From contig NZ_JAINFK010000002.1 in the NCBI RefSeq assembly GCF_019966575.1, positions 248,001 through 312,000 of the forward strand: 64,000 nt of DNA. Direction: 5' to 3'. The stretch's first letter is position 1, and every line of letters begins with the position of its first letter. The DNA is from Oricola cellulosilytica. GTDB lineage: Bacteria > Pseudomonadota > Alphaproteobacteria > Rhizobiales > Rhizobiaceae. This document shows, in pieces, positions 10,062 through 19,557 of this stretch. Under the pieces are notes generated by a model. That model was not told the DNA's origin and searched no databases. It worked only from the letters and a program-made list of their open reading frames with translations. Position numbers and translations under genes: made by a program.

Positions 10062-10305
10062 CAGACGTGTGAAGGGTTCTGTCCCTGCGAGAACCTCGTG
10101 AGCGACCCGGATGGGCAAATCCGAAACCTGCTCGCGCGGTGCGGGCTGGATTTCGAGCCCGAGTGCATCGAATTCCACAAGACAGAGCGCATTGTCAGGA
10201 CCGCCAGCGCCGGACAGGTTCGCAAGCCGGTCTATACCGTCCGCCATTGGAACGTGGCGACGTTTCGAGCCGTTTGTGCCCTCGCTGGGGGCAATCGCGG
10301 CCTAA
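10062..10305 (+). pseudogene. Sulfotransferase C-terminal remnant, frameshifted
   Basis: The first part reads in one frame as CENLVSDPDGQIRNLL, then CGLDFEPECIEFHKTER and VRTASAGQVRKPVY, the typical C-terminal end of sulfotransferase-domain proteins. After TATACC the family ending (SAIGTWRRFEPFVPSLG, then TAA at 10303) continues only in the +1 frame, pointing to one extra base near 10239. No N-terminal PAPS-binding domain exists upstream, because the SDR gene ends at 10061. It is therefore a decayed 3' fragment, probably not expressed as a protein. The family assignment rests on recognised motifs, not on a search. Confidence 0.72.
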
Positions 10306-10401
10306 TCGCCATTTCGTTTGCCGATTGACCTCCCCCCGGCAGCCGTTATCGTTTTCCCCAAGCGGGCGGAACGATCCGCGGAGCATGTACGGGAGGAGCG
10401 C

Positions 10402-12636
10402 ATGATCCAATGGACAGCCGCAATACTGGTAGTGATGTTCGCCGCCATTCTGCTGGCCGCTATCCGCGAAATGAGCGCATTGGGCATCGGATTTCGGCGG
10501 GCGTTGATCTTTGCGCCCCTTAAACTGATATACCGGATCGATACGAGCCGCATGAAACGGGCCCGGGACCCGAAGCCCCCGGTCATTTATGCTGTTTCCG
10601 AACAATCGAAGCTCGATCCCGCGATCTATCAGGCCATCCTCCCGCCAGATACACTGCACGTTCTGGATCCCGCGTCGGCCGATTCCTGGCTCGTGCAGAC
10701 GTTCCGGAGCCTCGGCAAGTCGGTGGTGTTCGACAAGGACCACATGATCTCCAACAGACGCTTGGTGCGGCATCTCAAGGGCAAGGGCCGCTTGGCTGTG
10801 TATTTTCCCGAGGATGTCGAACCGAACCCGGTGAACTTCCGCCTGTACCGGGCGATCACGCTGCTGGCCCGGAAATCCAACGCGCAAATCGTTCCCCTGC
10901 ATCTGAGAAACGCACGGTTTCTGCCCTCGTCGTTCACGCCAGCCAGCAAGGCACCGCGGCGAAGGTTTCCCCGACTGAGCGTGCATGTTCTGCCGGCCAA
11001 GCGGATTGATGATCTCGTTAACGAGGCCGGAAAGAACTATGTAACGCCGTCGAATGCGCTGTTTGACAGGATGGCGCTGACGCGGTTCGACACTACGGAT
11101 TTCTCCGTCGGGCTTTTCCGCGCCTTCGTTCAGGCCGCGAAAATCTACGGTCCCTCGCGTATAATTCTGGAGGATACGGTCACCGGTGAACTGACCTATA
11201 AACGTCTCCTGATCGGCGCCCGGGTGCTTGGAAAGCGCTTTTCTGCCATGGCCGCTAAGGGCGAAGCATTGGGCGTACTGCTCCCAAACGCCAATGGCGT
11301 GGTCGTGACCTTTCTTGCGCTCCAGTCGGCCGGCCGGGTGGCGGCGATGCTTAACTATACGGCCGGCCCAAGGAATGTCGTATCGGCGATCGAAACCGCT
11401 AAGATCCGAACTGTCCTATCGTCTCGCGTCTTTATCGAGAAGGCTGAGCTCCATGCGGTGTCAGAGGCCATCGAGGCGAGCGGAACCCGGATCGTCTGGC
11501 TCGAAGATATCCGCAAGAGCGTCACGACGGTTGAAAAACTCCTCGCCGCCCTGCAATGGACAAAGCCCCTCGTTCGCGTGGACGCGGACGATCCGGCCGT
11601 GGTTCTCTTCACTTCCGGATCGGAGGGTGCACCGAAAGGGGTTGTGCTTTCGCACCGCAACATCCATTCCAACGCGGCGCAGGCAGAGTCCCGGTTCTCC
11701 ATCTCGGTCGAGGACACGCTCTTCAACGTCCTGCCCGTGTTTCATTCCTTCGGCCTGACGGGCGGAACCATTCTGCCCCTGCTCTACGGCGTGCGGTTGT
11801 TCCTGTACCCCTCACCGCTCCATTACAAGCTCATCCCTGCGGCCGCCGCGAAGGTGCGCCCGACAATCATGTTCGGCACCGATACCTTCCTCATGGGCTA
11901 CGCCCGGACGGCGAAGGACACCGATTTCGAAAGCCTGCGCTTCGTCGTGGCCGGAGCGGAGGCGGTCAAGCCGCAGACCCGCGAGCTATACAAGGACCGC
12001 TTCAACTGCGAAGTCCTGGAAGGATTCGGCATGACCGAAGCCGCTCCCGTTGTAGCGGCGAACACCACATCGCACGCTCGTGCGAACACCGTCGGCAGGC
12101 TGCTGCCGGGTATGTCAGTCCGGATTGAGCCCGTCGAGGGAATCGAGGAAGGCGGACGTCTGTGGGTCCGGGGGCCGAACGTCATGCTCGGTTACATGAC
12201 GGCCGACCGGCCGGGCGAACTGCAGCCGCTTGGCGACGGATGGCACGATTCCGGTGACATCGTCACGATCGACCGCGAAGGATACATGGCGATACGCGGT
12301 CGGGCGAAGCGGTTTGCCAAGATTGCCGGCGAAATGGTCTCGCTCGGCGCCGTGGAAATGCTGGTTCAGGCGCTTTGGCCCGAGGATCGGCACGCCGCTG
12401 TCTCGGTTCCGGATCGGCGCAAGGGTGAACGGATCATCTTGGCAACGACGGCGGCCCACCCGGACAAGAAGACCATTATCCAATATGGAAAAAAGAACGG
12501 CGTCGCCGAGCTCATGCTTCCCTCCGATATTGTGCGGCTTGACGAGATACCGGTACTCGGTTCGGGCAAGACGGACTATGTGACGACACAAAAGAAAATC
12601 GAGGACAAGCTGGGTATTGGCGACCGGGCGGCCTGA
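10402..12636 (+). CDS. Aas-like acyl-[ACP]/acyl-CoA ligase with acyltransferase-like N-terminus
   Basis: Two-domain protein of 744 residues resembling 2-acylglycerophosphoethanolamine acyltransferase/acyl-ACP synthetase (Aas). One membrane helix (residues 3-22) precedes a PlsC-like domain, followed by an AMP-forming ligase with TSGSEGAPKG (T404 onward), GFGMTEAAPV and the HDSGDIV core. In the acyltransferase part the expected HX4D motif reads EQSKLD (E67, D72) and the FPEGTR motif reads FPEDVE, so acyl transfer is doubtful. ATG 10402 is chosen because GGAGGAG lies just upstream; the open frame reaches back to 10318. Likely role: activating fatty acids for lipid recycling. Confidence 0.8.
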   Translation: MIQWTAAILVVMFAAILLAAIREMSALGIGFRRALIFAPLKLIYRIDTSRMKRARDPKPPVIYAVSEQSKLDPAIYQAILPPDTLHVLDPASADSWLVQTFRSLGKSVVFDKDHMISNRRLVRHLKGKGRLAVYFPEDVEPNPVNFRLYRAITLLARKSNAQIVPLHLRNARFLPSSFTPASKAPRRRFPRLSVHVLPAKRIDDLVNEAGKNYVTPSNALFDRMALTRFDTTDFSVGLFRAFVQAAKIYGPSRIILEDTVTGELTYKRLLIGARVLGKRFSAMAAKGEALGVLLPNANGVVVTFLALQSAGRVAAMLNYTAGPRNVVSAIETAKIRTVLSSRVFIEKAELHAVSEAIEASGTRIVWLEDIRKSVTTVEKLLAALQWTKPLVRVDADDPAVVLFTSGSEGAPKGVVLSHRNIHSNAAQAESRFSISVEDTLFNVLPVFHSFGLTGGTILPLLYGVRLFLYPSPLHYKLIPAAAAKVRPTIMFGTDTFLMGYARTAKDTDFESLRFVVAGAEAVKPQTRELYKDRFNCEVLEGFGMTEAAPVVAANTTSHARANTVGRLLPGMSVRIEPVEGIEEGGRLWVRGPNVMLGYMTADRPGELQPLGDGWHDSGDIVTIDREGYMAIRGRAKRFAKIAGEMVSLGAVEMLVQALWPEDRHAAVSVPDRRKGERIILATTAAHPDKKTIIQYGKKNGVAELMLPSDIVRLDEIPVLGSGKTDYVTTQKKIEDKLGIGDRAA

Positions 12637-12651
12637 TTTAACAGGAGTGCA

Positions 12652-13491
12652 TCACGCAGCCGTCTGCTTTTTTTTCATCTCCTGCGCCGCGCGCTTCCGC
12701 CACATGCGCAGACTGATCGGCAACAGCGCGATATAGGCCACCGCGGTGAACGTCATGGTCTGCCACGTGTAGGTTGCGAGCAGTGCGACATACAGCACGA
12801 CCCCCAGGATCACGGGGATGACGACGGCGCGGGGAATCTTTGCCCCAAGCGTCTTGCCGGACCAGACCGGCAAGCTCGACACCATGAGAAACGCGATGAC
12901 CAGGGTGTAGACGGATACGACGCTCGCATAATGGAGGTCGGGCTTGATGCCAAGAAAGCCCAGATACACGGGGAGCAGGACCAGAAGTGCGCCTGCCGGT
13001 GCCGGCACACCCGTAAAGAACGCCGCCTGCCACTGAGGCCTGTCGCGGTTTTCCATCATCACGTTGAACCGCGCGAGGCGCAGTCCGCACGCAATCGCGT
13101 AAAGCAACGCGGCAATCCAGCCGAGAGATCCAGCCGCGTTCAGCACGAACGCATAGAGCACAAGCGCTGGTGCGACGCCGAAATTGACAATGTCGGCAAG
13201 CGAATCCATCTCCGCGCCGAACTTCGAACTGCCCTTCACCAAACGCGCGACGCGGCCGTCGAGGCCGTCGAGAAACGCCGCGAGGAGAACCATTGCGACG
13301 GCGGTGTCGAAGCGATCCTCGAACGCGAGGCGCACCCCGGTCATTCCGGCGCAGATCGCGAGCACGGTGATGATGTTGGGCACGACGAAACGCAACTGGA
13401 TATCGCGCAGCCGCCGCTTTCCTTCGGCACCGTCGTCGTTCCTCGGTCCGTCGGGCTCGAACGAGGCGAAGGGCCCTTCGTCGATGTCCAT
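12652..13491 (-). CDS. pssA: CDP-diacylglycerol-serine O-phosphatidyltransferase
   Basis: Makes phosphatidylserine from CDP-diacylglycerol and serine in the inner membrane. The CDP-alcohol phosphotransferase motif is complete: D75-G-x-D78-G-x-x-A-R and then G92xxxD96xxxD100. The rest is hydrophobic with multiple membrane helices, and 279 residues fits the class II bacterial enzymes. It begins 8 bases after psd, whose product uses phosphatidylserine, so the two form an operon. It is convergent with the Aas-like gene. Confidence 0.95.
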   Translation of the reverse strand: MDIDEGPFASFEPDGPRNDDGAEGKRRLRDIQLRFVVPNIITVLAICAGMTGVRLAFEDRFDTAVAMVLLAAFLDGLDGRVARLVKGSSKFGAEMDSLADIVNFGVAPALVLYAFVLNAAGSLGWIAALLYAIACGLRLARFNVMMENRDRPQWQAAFFTGVPAPAGALLVLLPVYLGFLGIKPDLHYASVVSVYTLVIAFLMVSSLPVWSGKTLGAKIPRAVVIPVILGVVLYVALLATYTWQTMTFTAVAYIALLPISLRMWRKRAAQEMKKKQTAA

Positions 13492-13499
13492 TTCGCGCC

Positions 13500-14198
13500 T
13501 CAGCCCGTCCGGCTCAGCGGCGTTGCCGCATCTTCACTATAATCGGCCATTACGGTCTCGCCGGCGATCGCAGTCTGACCGATGGAGACGCGCACCACCG
13601 CCTCCGGCGGCAGATAGATATCCACGCGCGATCCGAAGCGAATCATTCCGAAGCGTTCACCGACCGACAGGTCTTCGCCTTCCTTCGTCCAGCACAGGAT
13701 GCGCCGGGCGACCAACCCCGCAACCTGCACCACGCCAACCGGCCCGTGCGGACTGTCAATCACCAAGCCGTTGCGTTCGTTTTCTGCGCTCGCCTTGTCC
13801 AGATCGGCGTTGACGAACTTGCCCGGCCGGTAGGCGATGCGAGTCACCTTGCCCCGCACTGGGGCGCGGTTGATGTGAACCGAGAACACGTTCATGAAGA
13901 CCGAGATACGCATGCGCTCTTCATCGCCGAGGCCTAGTTCCTGGGGCGGTGTGACCGGTCCTATGGACGAGATCACTCCGTCGGCTGCGCTGATGACGAG
14001 ATCGTCGTCGACGGGCGTGACGCGCTGCGGATCGCGAAAGAAATATGCGCACCAGGCCGTCAGCGCGATCCCGGCGTAAAACAGCGGGTCCCAGAGCCAG
14101 CCGAGAAGAATGGCGCCCACGGCAAAAGCAGCGACGAACGGCCAGCCCTCCCGGTGAACGGGTACAAGCGTTTTTTGGATTGTATCGACTAGGCTCAA
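13500..14198 (-). CDS. psd: Phosphatidylserine decarboxylase proenzyme
   Basis: Decarboxylates phosphatidylserine to phosphatidylethanolamine. It belongs to the short, PSD-A type. Self-cleavage should occur in FGSRVD between G189 and S190, generating the pyruvoyl group. One or two N-terminal membrane helices are visible, and FFRDPQR and [12 protein letters not shown] are family motifs. The start is TTG 14198, preceded by GGAGAA five bases away, giving the usual 232 residues; extending to 14255 adds a basic stretch unlike the family. Confidence 0.94.
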   Translation of the reverse strand: MSLVDTIQKTLVPVHREGWPFVAAFAVGAILLGWLWDPLFYAGIALTAWCAYFFRDPQRVTPVDDDLVISAADGVISSIGPVTPPQELGLGDEERMRISVFMNVFSVHINRAPVRGKVTRIAYRPGKFVNADLDKASAENERNGLVIDSPHGPVGVVQVAGLVARRILCWTKEGEDLSVGERFGMIRFGSRVDIYLPPEAVVRVSIGQTAIAGETVMADYSEDAATPLSRTG

Positions 14199-14325
14199 GC
14201 GAGTTCTCCGGATGCAGTGACGCTCACATCTATTGCGCCGCATGGCCGCATGCAATCCATCATTGCTGCAACCTGTGCGTCTATCCCGGCGTTGGAAAGG
14301 TGCACGTACGAAGAAGGGATATCCA

Positions 14326-14802
14326 ATGAATACGATTTACGAAGAGATTCGCAGCGATCATGACAAGCACCGGGAAATGCTTGACAAGCTGGAAAAAACC
14401 AGCGGTGACAGCGAAGAGCGGCGCAAGCTCTGGGAAGATTTCTATTATGAGGTGAAGGCGCATGCGGCGGCCGAGGAAGAGACCTTTTACGCGAAGCTTA
14501 TGGAGCGTCCGCGCGGCCAGGACGACGCCCGTCATTCGGTTTCCGAGCACAAGGAACTCGACGACATACTGGAAGAACTTAATTCTATGGGATTTGACAA
14601 TCCAGGCTGGCTGACACGCTTCAAGACGCTGAAGCACGATTACGAGCATCACATCGACGAAGAGGAAGAAGAAATCTTTGCCAAGGCGCGGGAAGTCCTG
14701 CCGGATGCCGACAGCAAGCATTTCACGGAGCGGTTTCTGGCCCGCAAGGCCGCCGAGCGCAAGCTGGTCGATCAGAAGGCCAGGGAAAGTCTAGAGGAAT
14801 AA
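14326..14802 (+). CDS. Hemerythrin domain-containing protein
   Basis: Four-helix protein of 158 residues with the histidine and acidic residues expected for a di-iron hemerythrin-like site: DHDKHRE at the N-terminus, a second helix with [10 protein letters not shown], then [11 protein letters not shown] and [13 protein letters not shown]. Similar proteins bind oxygen, NO or iron; the exact role here is unknown. ATG 14326 follows AGAAGGGA at a good distance. It is divergent from psd and convergent with the atm1-like gene 17 bases away. Confidence 0.88.
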   Translation: MNTIYEEIRSDHDKHREMLDKLEKTSGDSEERRKLWEDFYYEVKAHAAAEEETFYAKLMERPRGQDDARHSVSEHKELDDILEELNSMGFDNPGWLTRFKTLKHDYEHHIDEEEEEIFAKAREVLPDADSKHFTERFLARKAAERKLVDQKARESLEE

Positions 14803-14819
14803 AGCAGCCTGCAGCCTGC

Positions 14820-16799
14820 TTACGATCCGCTGGAAAATCCCCGCGCGCTGCCTTCTTTCTGGGTCGAGGAACTGACGCTGTCCGTTGCGTCGACAGTTTC
14901 CATTTCTCCCGGTCCCAGCAATCGGCGACGCACGATGACGCCATATTCGTCGGTCTCCCGCGCCTCGCGCAGCCGGCGCTCGGCTTCGATTGCCTCGCTC
15001 TGACGCGCCCACATGCTGGCGTAGAGGCCGTCCTCGATACTCATCAGCCGGGTGTGCGTGCCGCGCTCGGCGATCATTCCATCCCGCAGCACAATGATCT
15101 CGTCGCAGCCGATGACCGTCGACAGCCGGTGCGCGATCACGAGCGTTGTCCGTCCTTCCGAGACGTAATCCAGCGCCTGCTGGATTTCCTGCTCCGTTGC
15201 GGTATCGAGGGCCGAAGTCGCCTCGTCTAGAACTTGGATAGGCGGAGCCTTGAGGATGGTGCGGGCAATTGCCACGCGCTGTTTCTCGCCGCCGGAGAGC
15301 TTCAGCCCGCGCTCGCCGACCATCGAGTCATATCCGTCCGGGAGGGACTGAATAAAATCCCCGATCTGCGCCATCTCGGCAGCTTTCTCGACTTCTTCCT
15401 TCGTCGCCGTCGGCCTGCCGTACCGTATGTTGTAGCGGATGGTATCGTTGAACAGGACCGTGTCCTGCGGGACCATGCCGATCGAGGCCCGCAAGGATTT
15501 CTGGGTCACGTCGCGCACATCCTGCCCGTCAATCGTGATCGCTCCATCCTGAACGTCGTAGAAGCGGTAGAGCAGCCGGGAGATCGTCGACTTCCCGGCG
15601 CCGGACGGTCCGACAATGGCGACCGACTTGCCAGCCGGTACTTTGAAACTGATACCCTTCAGGATCGGGCGCTGACGATCGTAGGCGAATTTTACGTCAT
15701 GGAATTCGACGGTGCCGTCCCTCACGTGCAGATCCGGCGCGTCCGGCTTGTCCTTGACCTCGGCATCGACGTCGAGAAGGTCGAACATCTGCTCGATGTC
15801 GGTGAGGCCTTGCCTGATCTCGCGATAGATGAACCCGATGAAGTTCAGGGGAATGGAAAGCTGCATCAGCATCGCATTGATGAACACAAAGTCGCCGATC
15901 GTCTGTGTCCCGGCCTGCACCGCGCGCGCCGACATCCACATCATGATGAGCATGCCGATCCCGAATATCAGTCCCTGGCCGAAATTCAGCCATCCGAGGG
16001 AGGTCCACACCTTGGTCGCTGCCCGTTCGTAGCCGGCCATCGATGCATCGAAGCGGCGCGACTCCATCTCCTCGTTTCCGAAATATTTCACCGTTTCGAA
16101 GTTGAGCAGCGAATCGATCGCCTTGGTGTTGGCGTCGGTGTCGGAATCGTTCATTTCGCGGCGAATCTGGATGCGCCAATCGCTCGCCCGGATCGTGAAC
16201 CACGCGTACGCGTAGATCGTCACGGCGGTGATCAACACATATTCCCAGCCGTAGGCGAACGCGAAAATGACGGCAACGAGCGCAAACTCGATCAGCGTCG
16301 GCGCGGTGTTGAGGATCGTGAACCGAACGATCGTCTCGATACCCTTCGTTCCCCGCTCGATGATGCGCGAAAGACCGCCGGTCCGTCTTTCGAGATGAAA
16401 CCGGAGCGACAGCGCGTGCATGTGCACGAAAGTCTTGTAGGCGAGTTGGCGAACGGCGTGCTGACCCACACGGGCGAACAGTGCATCACGAAGCTGGTTC
16501 AGCCCCCACTGGATGATCTTGAAGACATTGTAGGCGACGACCAGCATCACCGGCGCCAGCAACAGCGTCGGGATCCAACCGGGGGCGTCCAGTTCTCCGT
16601 TCAGCGCATCCGTCGCCCATTTGAAGGCGTACGGAACCAGCATGAGGATAAGCTTGGAGGTCACGAGGAAGAACGTCGCGTAGACGACCCGCATCTTCAG
16701 ATCGGGCCGGTCTGCGGGCCACATGTAGGGCCACAGATTTCTGATAGTCTGGAATGTCGAGCCGCTTTCGGCGGAAACGGTTTTTGAAGACAATGTCAA
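14820..16799 (-). CDS. ABC transporter ATP-binding/permease, Atm1/HMT1 type
   Basis: Half-transporter of about 659 residues: six-helix permease (residues 20-340) then ATPase with Walker [10 protein letters not shown], signature LSGGEKQR and Walker [11 protein letters not shown]. The permease segments [31 protein letters not shown] and FGQGLIFG are typical of Atm1/ABCB7/HMT1 exporters, which move glutathione-linked metals or persulfides. No ATG fits; TTG 16799 overlaps the arsR stop (TTGA), with a second TTG two codons later. The coupled metal-type ArsR regulator suggests metal or sulfur stress as its signal. Confidence 0.88.
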   Translation of the reverse strand: MTLSSKTVSAESGSTFQTIRNLWPYMWPADRPDLKMRVVYATFFLVTSKLILMLVPYAFKWATDALNGELDAPGWIPTLLLAPVMLVVAYNVFKIIQWGLNQLRDALFARVGQHAVRQLAYKTFVHMHALSLRFHLERRTGGLSRIIERGTKGIETIVRFTILNTAPTLIEFALVAVIFAFAYGWEYVLITAVTIYAYAWFTIRASDWRIQIRREMNDSDTDANTKAIDSLLNFETVKYFGNEEMESRRFDASMAGYERAATKVWTSLGWLNFGQGLIFGIGMLIMMWMSARAVQAGTQTIGDFVFINAMLMQLSIPLNFIGFIYREIRQGLTDIEQMFDLLDVDAEVKDKPDAPDLHVRDGTVEFHDVKFAYDRQRPILKGISFKVPAGKSVAIVGPSGAGKSTISRLLYRFYDVQDGAITIDGQDVRDVTQKSLRASIGMVPQDTVLFNDTIRYNIRYGRPTATKEEVEKAAEMAQIGDFIQSLPDGYDSMVGERGLKLSGGEKQRVAIARTILKAPPIQVLDEATSALDTATEQEIQQALDYVSEGRTTLVIAHRLSTVIGCDEIIVLRDGMIAERGTHTRLMSIEDGLYASMWARQSEAIEAERRLREARETDEYGVIVRRRLLGPGEMETVDATDSVSSSTQKEGSARGFSSGS

Positions 16800-17131
16800 T
16801 CCAATCGGTTGCTCTTGCCGCCGCAGCACGCCCCAACGCAGCACTGGTCGACAATGGCGTTCAAATGCTCCGAAACGGCCAAAAGGGCATCGCGGTTCAA
16901 CCGGTAGGTCGAACGGGGCCGTTTTCGTTCGTGCGTAATCAGATCTGCCTCGAGCAGGACCTTTAGATGCTGTGACACGGTCGACTGCGCCAGCGGCAGA
17001 GTGTCGACCACGTCGCCGCAGCCGCAACCGTCGGTGCGCGCAAGATGCAGCACAATCTCGAGACGGGCCGGATGGGCGAGCGCTGCAAGCCGCTCCGTAA
17101 GCCGAGTGGCGTCCATGATTCCAGGGTTCAT
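16796..17131 (-). CDS. ArsR family regulator preceding the Atm1-type exporter
   Basis: Winged-helix repressor of 111 residues. [13 protein letters not shown] and the recognition helix [12 protein letters not shown] are classical ArsR/SmtB. Cysteines in DGCGCGDVV, near the metal-binding helix of ArsR, and a C-terminal [11 protein letters not shown] suggest sensing of thiophilic metals or reactive sulfur. The start ATG 17131 lies inside a palindrome; ATG 17116 (MDATRL), five codons in, is an alternative that would leave the operator upstream. Overlaps the transporter gene by 4 bases. Confidence 0.9.
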   Translation of the reverse strand: MNPGIMDATRLTERLAALAHPARLEIVLHLARTDGCGCGDVVDTLPLAQSTVSQHLKVLLEADLITHERKRPRSTYRLNRDALLAVSEHLNAIVDQCCVGACCGGKSNRLD

Positions 17132-17155
17132 CGTTTATCGGCGATATACGATGAA
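17127..17155. promoter_or_regulatory. Near-perfect 29-bp palindrome, probable ArsR operator
   Basis: Outer arms TTCATCGT and ACGATGAA are perfectly inverted, and inside them TATCG-G-CGATA is also inverted; only the flanking T/T pair breaks symmetry. It covers or abuts the arsR start codon. The arrangement matches autoregulation by ArsR-type repressors, although no -35/-10 pair is obvious. Confidence 0.7.
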
Positions 17156-17184
17156 TTCGCGTCGTTGGCAAACGGGCTTGGGGC

Positions 17185-18798
17185 TCAATTCACTGAAGAC
17201 GTCTCGTCGTTGTCCGACAAAGCCTTTTCGGGCAGCTCGAAAACCTGTCCCGGCCAGATCAGGTCGGGATCGGCGATCTGTGTCTGGTTTGCCAGATAGA
17301 TCGTCGTAAAGCGCAGGCCCTTCCCATAGATCCGGCGCGAAATGTGCCACAGCGTATCTCCACGGCGGATGATGACGGACGAGTTGGTCCGCCGCAACTG
17401 ACCCGTCGTCTGCGGAACGTCTGCCTCGATCGCGGGCGGCGCCGTCGGAAGCGCCGTCTCCGGCCGCGGGACGCTTGCCGCAGCGACTTTTTCGCCCGTG
17501 GCCGCTGGTTCTGCCGATTGGGATCCCTGGCCCGCCTCCGCAGAACTTGCGGCTTGCCCCGCCTCAACCGCGACGGCGGCGATTCGCTCGCCCTCGGCGC
17601 GCGAGAATGGAACTGCGGCTCGCGCGGTGACCTCGGATGTTCCGCGTTCGATTACGTCGGCACGCATGATGTAGTCTCCGACCGGTAGGTTGCGATTGGC
17701 CTGAACCAGAAAGCGCCCGCTCGGTCCCGCCCTGGTGTCACCCAGCAGAAGATCATTGGCATAGACACGGACCTGAGCGCCGGGCGGGGCAGCGCCCGCG
17801 ACGAATACGGTCTCGCCTTCGATCTCCACGGCTTCGATCCGGACAAGTTCCTGGGCCGGCGGACCGCTCTGCTCCGATCCGGTTTCGCGCGGCGCGGCAG
17901 CGACCTGACCTGGCGGTACGGAAGCAGCTTCGGTCCCGGACTGCCGTGCGGCCTCCGTGGACACGGCCGTTTCGTCTGCTATTTTCGCAGATCCGGCGGC
18001 TTCGCCATCGGTCGCGGCGTTGCCCGCCTCCGCGATTCCATCCTGAGCGACGGCGATCTGCGTTTCGGTTGCCCCCTCGGTGACGTCCGAATCCGCTGTC
18101 GACGCCTCCCCACCGGAAGGCTCCTCGAGTGCGGCCACACCAGCCGTTTCTTTTTGGACCTCCCGCAGAACCGTTGCCGTGGGCTCAGGGGTAGTGATGA
18201 GCCGTGAGGGCGCACCGGGCTCTTCGACCAGCGCGAGCAAGCTTCCTTCATCACCCGGCTGCGGCACGCTGACGACAGCCGTTTCCGACGACATCGCAAC
18301 AGAACCGTCGCGATCGATCGCGCGCAGGACGATCTCGTAATCGCCTGGCGCCAGCGGCGTATCGAGGACTGCGACGAAATCGCCGTTCCCCTCGGCCCTT
18401 GCCGATGCGATCATGTCGGCGCCGGCAAGAACCTCGATCTCGGCATTCGGGCCGGCTTGGCCTGCAATCACGGTTGAGCCATCTGGCTCGACGCGAAGGA
18501 GACCGAAGGTTGGGACCATAATTCGATCCGCCTTTCCCCCGGTTCCGTTTTCCCCCCGCGAAACAGAGGCCATCTCGGTGGTGGAGGCCTCGCCGTCCTT
18601 TTCCGCGAGCGTCGACTGGTTCGGGACTCTTTCCTGTCCGCTGGACGGGGCGCCGGTGCCGGGACTGCTGGTCCTGACCGCCGCGCTGTTCCTGCCTAAC
18701 AGCGTTTCCACCCGCTCGGATACCGGCGTCAGGCTCAACACGGCGACCACCGCGATGACTCCGCCAACAAGTCCGGCTGCGACAATGCCCTTGTTCAT
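17185..18798 (-). CDS. LysM domain-containing envelope protein
   Basis: About 537 residues. An N-terminal hydrophobic segment (GIVAAGLVGGVIAVVAVL) is a membrane anchor. A long low-complexity Ala/Glu/Ser/Thr-rich middle contains two similar beta-sandwich-like segments (GNGDFVAVLDTPLAPGDYEI and GRFLVQANRNLPVGDYIM), each resembling an Ig-like repeat. A C-terminal LysM (RRGDTLWHISRRIYG ... IWPGQVFELPE) binds peptidoglycan. ATG 18798 has GGGTGGG upstream; a GTG at 18807 is possible. Probably links inner membrane to cell wall; precise role unknown. Confidence 0.85.
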   Translation of the reverse strand: MNKGIVAAGLVGGVIAVVAVLSLTPVSERVETLLGRNSAAVRTSSPGTGAPSSGQERVPNQSTLAEKDGEASTTEMASVSRGENGTGGKADRIMVPTFGLLRVEPDGSTVIAGQAGPNAEIEVLAGADMIASARAEGNGDFVAVLDTPLAPGDYEIVLRAIDRDGSVAMSSETAVVSVPQPGDEGSLLALVEEPGAPSRLITTPEPTATVLREVQKETAGVAALEEPSGGEASTADSDVTEGATETQIAVAQDGIAEAGNAATDGEAAGSAKIADETAVSTEAARQSGTEAASVPPGQVAAAPRETGSEQSGPPAQELVRIEAVEIEGETVFVAGAAPPGAQVRVYANDLLLGDTRAGPSGRFLVQANRNLPVGDYIMRADVIERGTSEVTARAAVPFSRAEGERIAAVAVEAGQAASSAEAGQGSQSAEPAATGEKVAAASVPRPETALPTAPPAIEADVPQTTGQLRRTNSSVIIRRGDTLWHISRRIYGKGLRFTTIYLANQTQIADPDLIWPGQVFELPEKALSDNDETSSVN

Positions 18799-18936
18799 CA
18801 AACCCACCCGTTCAACCTCTTCTGTTCTAACACCTGGCTTGCGAGGCGCTCAACACGTCTTGTTGAAAGGTTGCCGCAAATAAAAACGACCCCGGGGAAA
18901 GTCTTGACGCGCGTCGCGGGAATGGCAAAAGGGCGC

Positions 18937-19542
18937 ATGACCTCAAATTCCATCTCATCCGTTTGCGTCTACTGCGGCTCCTCACCAGGGAACAGCCCTG
19001 AATATCTGCGGGCTGGCGAGGCTCTGGGCCGCGCGCTCGGCGAATCCGGGCTCCGTCTCGTCTATGGCGGGGGGACCAAGGGAATCATGGGCGCGGTTGC
19101 GAAGGGGGCCATGAAAAGCGGTTCGAAAGTCACCGGAATTATCCCCCGCTTTCTGATGAACAAGGAAGCGACGGAGGACGCGCTCGGCGCGCTCGACGAA
19201 CTCGTGATCACTGAAGACATGCACGAGCGCAAGCACAGAATGTTCGAGGCATCGGATGCCTTCGTGACATTGCCGGGGGGTATCGGCACGCTGGAGGAAG
19301 TGATCGAAATCATGACCTGGGCGCAGCTCGGGCGCCACACCAAGCCTATCGTGCTCGCGAACATCAACGGCTTCTGGGATCCGCTGCGTTCTCTGCTCGA
19401 CCACATGCGCGAGGCAGGGTTTATCCATACCGGTCACCGGGTCGACCCGCTCATCATCGACGATGCATCCGGCATCGTGCCGGCGCTGCTGGCGGCACGC
19501 GAGCATGGCGGTGGCGATCAGCGCGTCATCGAGCGCCTGTAG
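18937..19542 (+). CDS. LOG family (TIGR00730) nucleotide phosphoribohydrolase-like protein
   Basis: Rossmann-type protein of 201 residues. VCVYCGSSPG at the start, LVYGGGTKGIMG and the active-site PGGIGTLEE are diagnostic of the LOG family, which cleaves nucleoside 5'-monophosphates to free base (cytokinin activation in plants, purine turnover in bacteria). ATG 18937 is preferred (AAAAGGG upstream); ATG 18922 would add five residues. Divergent from the LysM gene. Confidence 0.9.
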   Translation: MTSNSISSVCVYCGSSPGNSPEYLRAGEALGRALGESGLRLVYGGGTKGIMGAVAKGAMKSGSKVTGIIPRFLMNKEATEDALGALDELVITEDMHERKHRMFEASDAFVTLPGGIGTLEEVIEIMTWAQLGRHTKPIVLANINGFWDPLRSLLDHMREAGFIHTGHRVDPLIIDDASGIVPALLAAREHGGGDQRVIERL

Positions 19543-19557
19543 CGAGGAGCGCAGCCT

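Noticed and set aside
14964-16790. Long open frames antisense to the Atm1-type gene (up to about 517 codons)
   Set aside because: Arg/His/Asp-rich sequence without domains, typical of antisense frames in G+C-rich genes; the sense strand has full ABC motifs.
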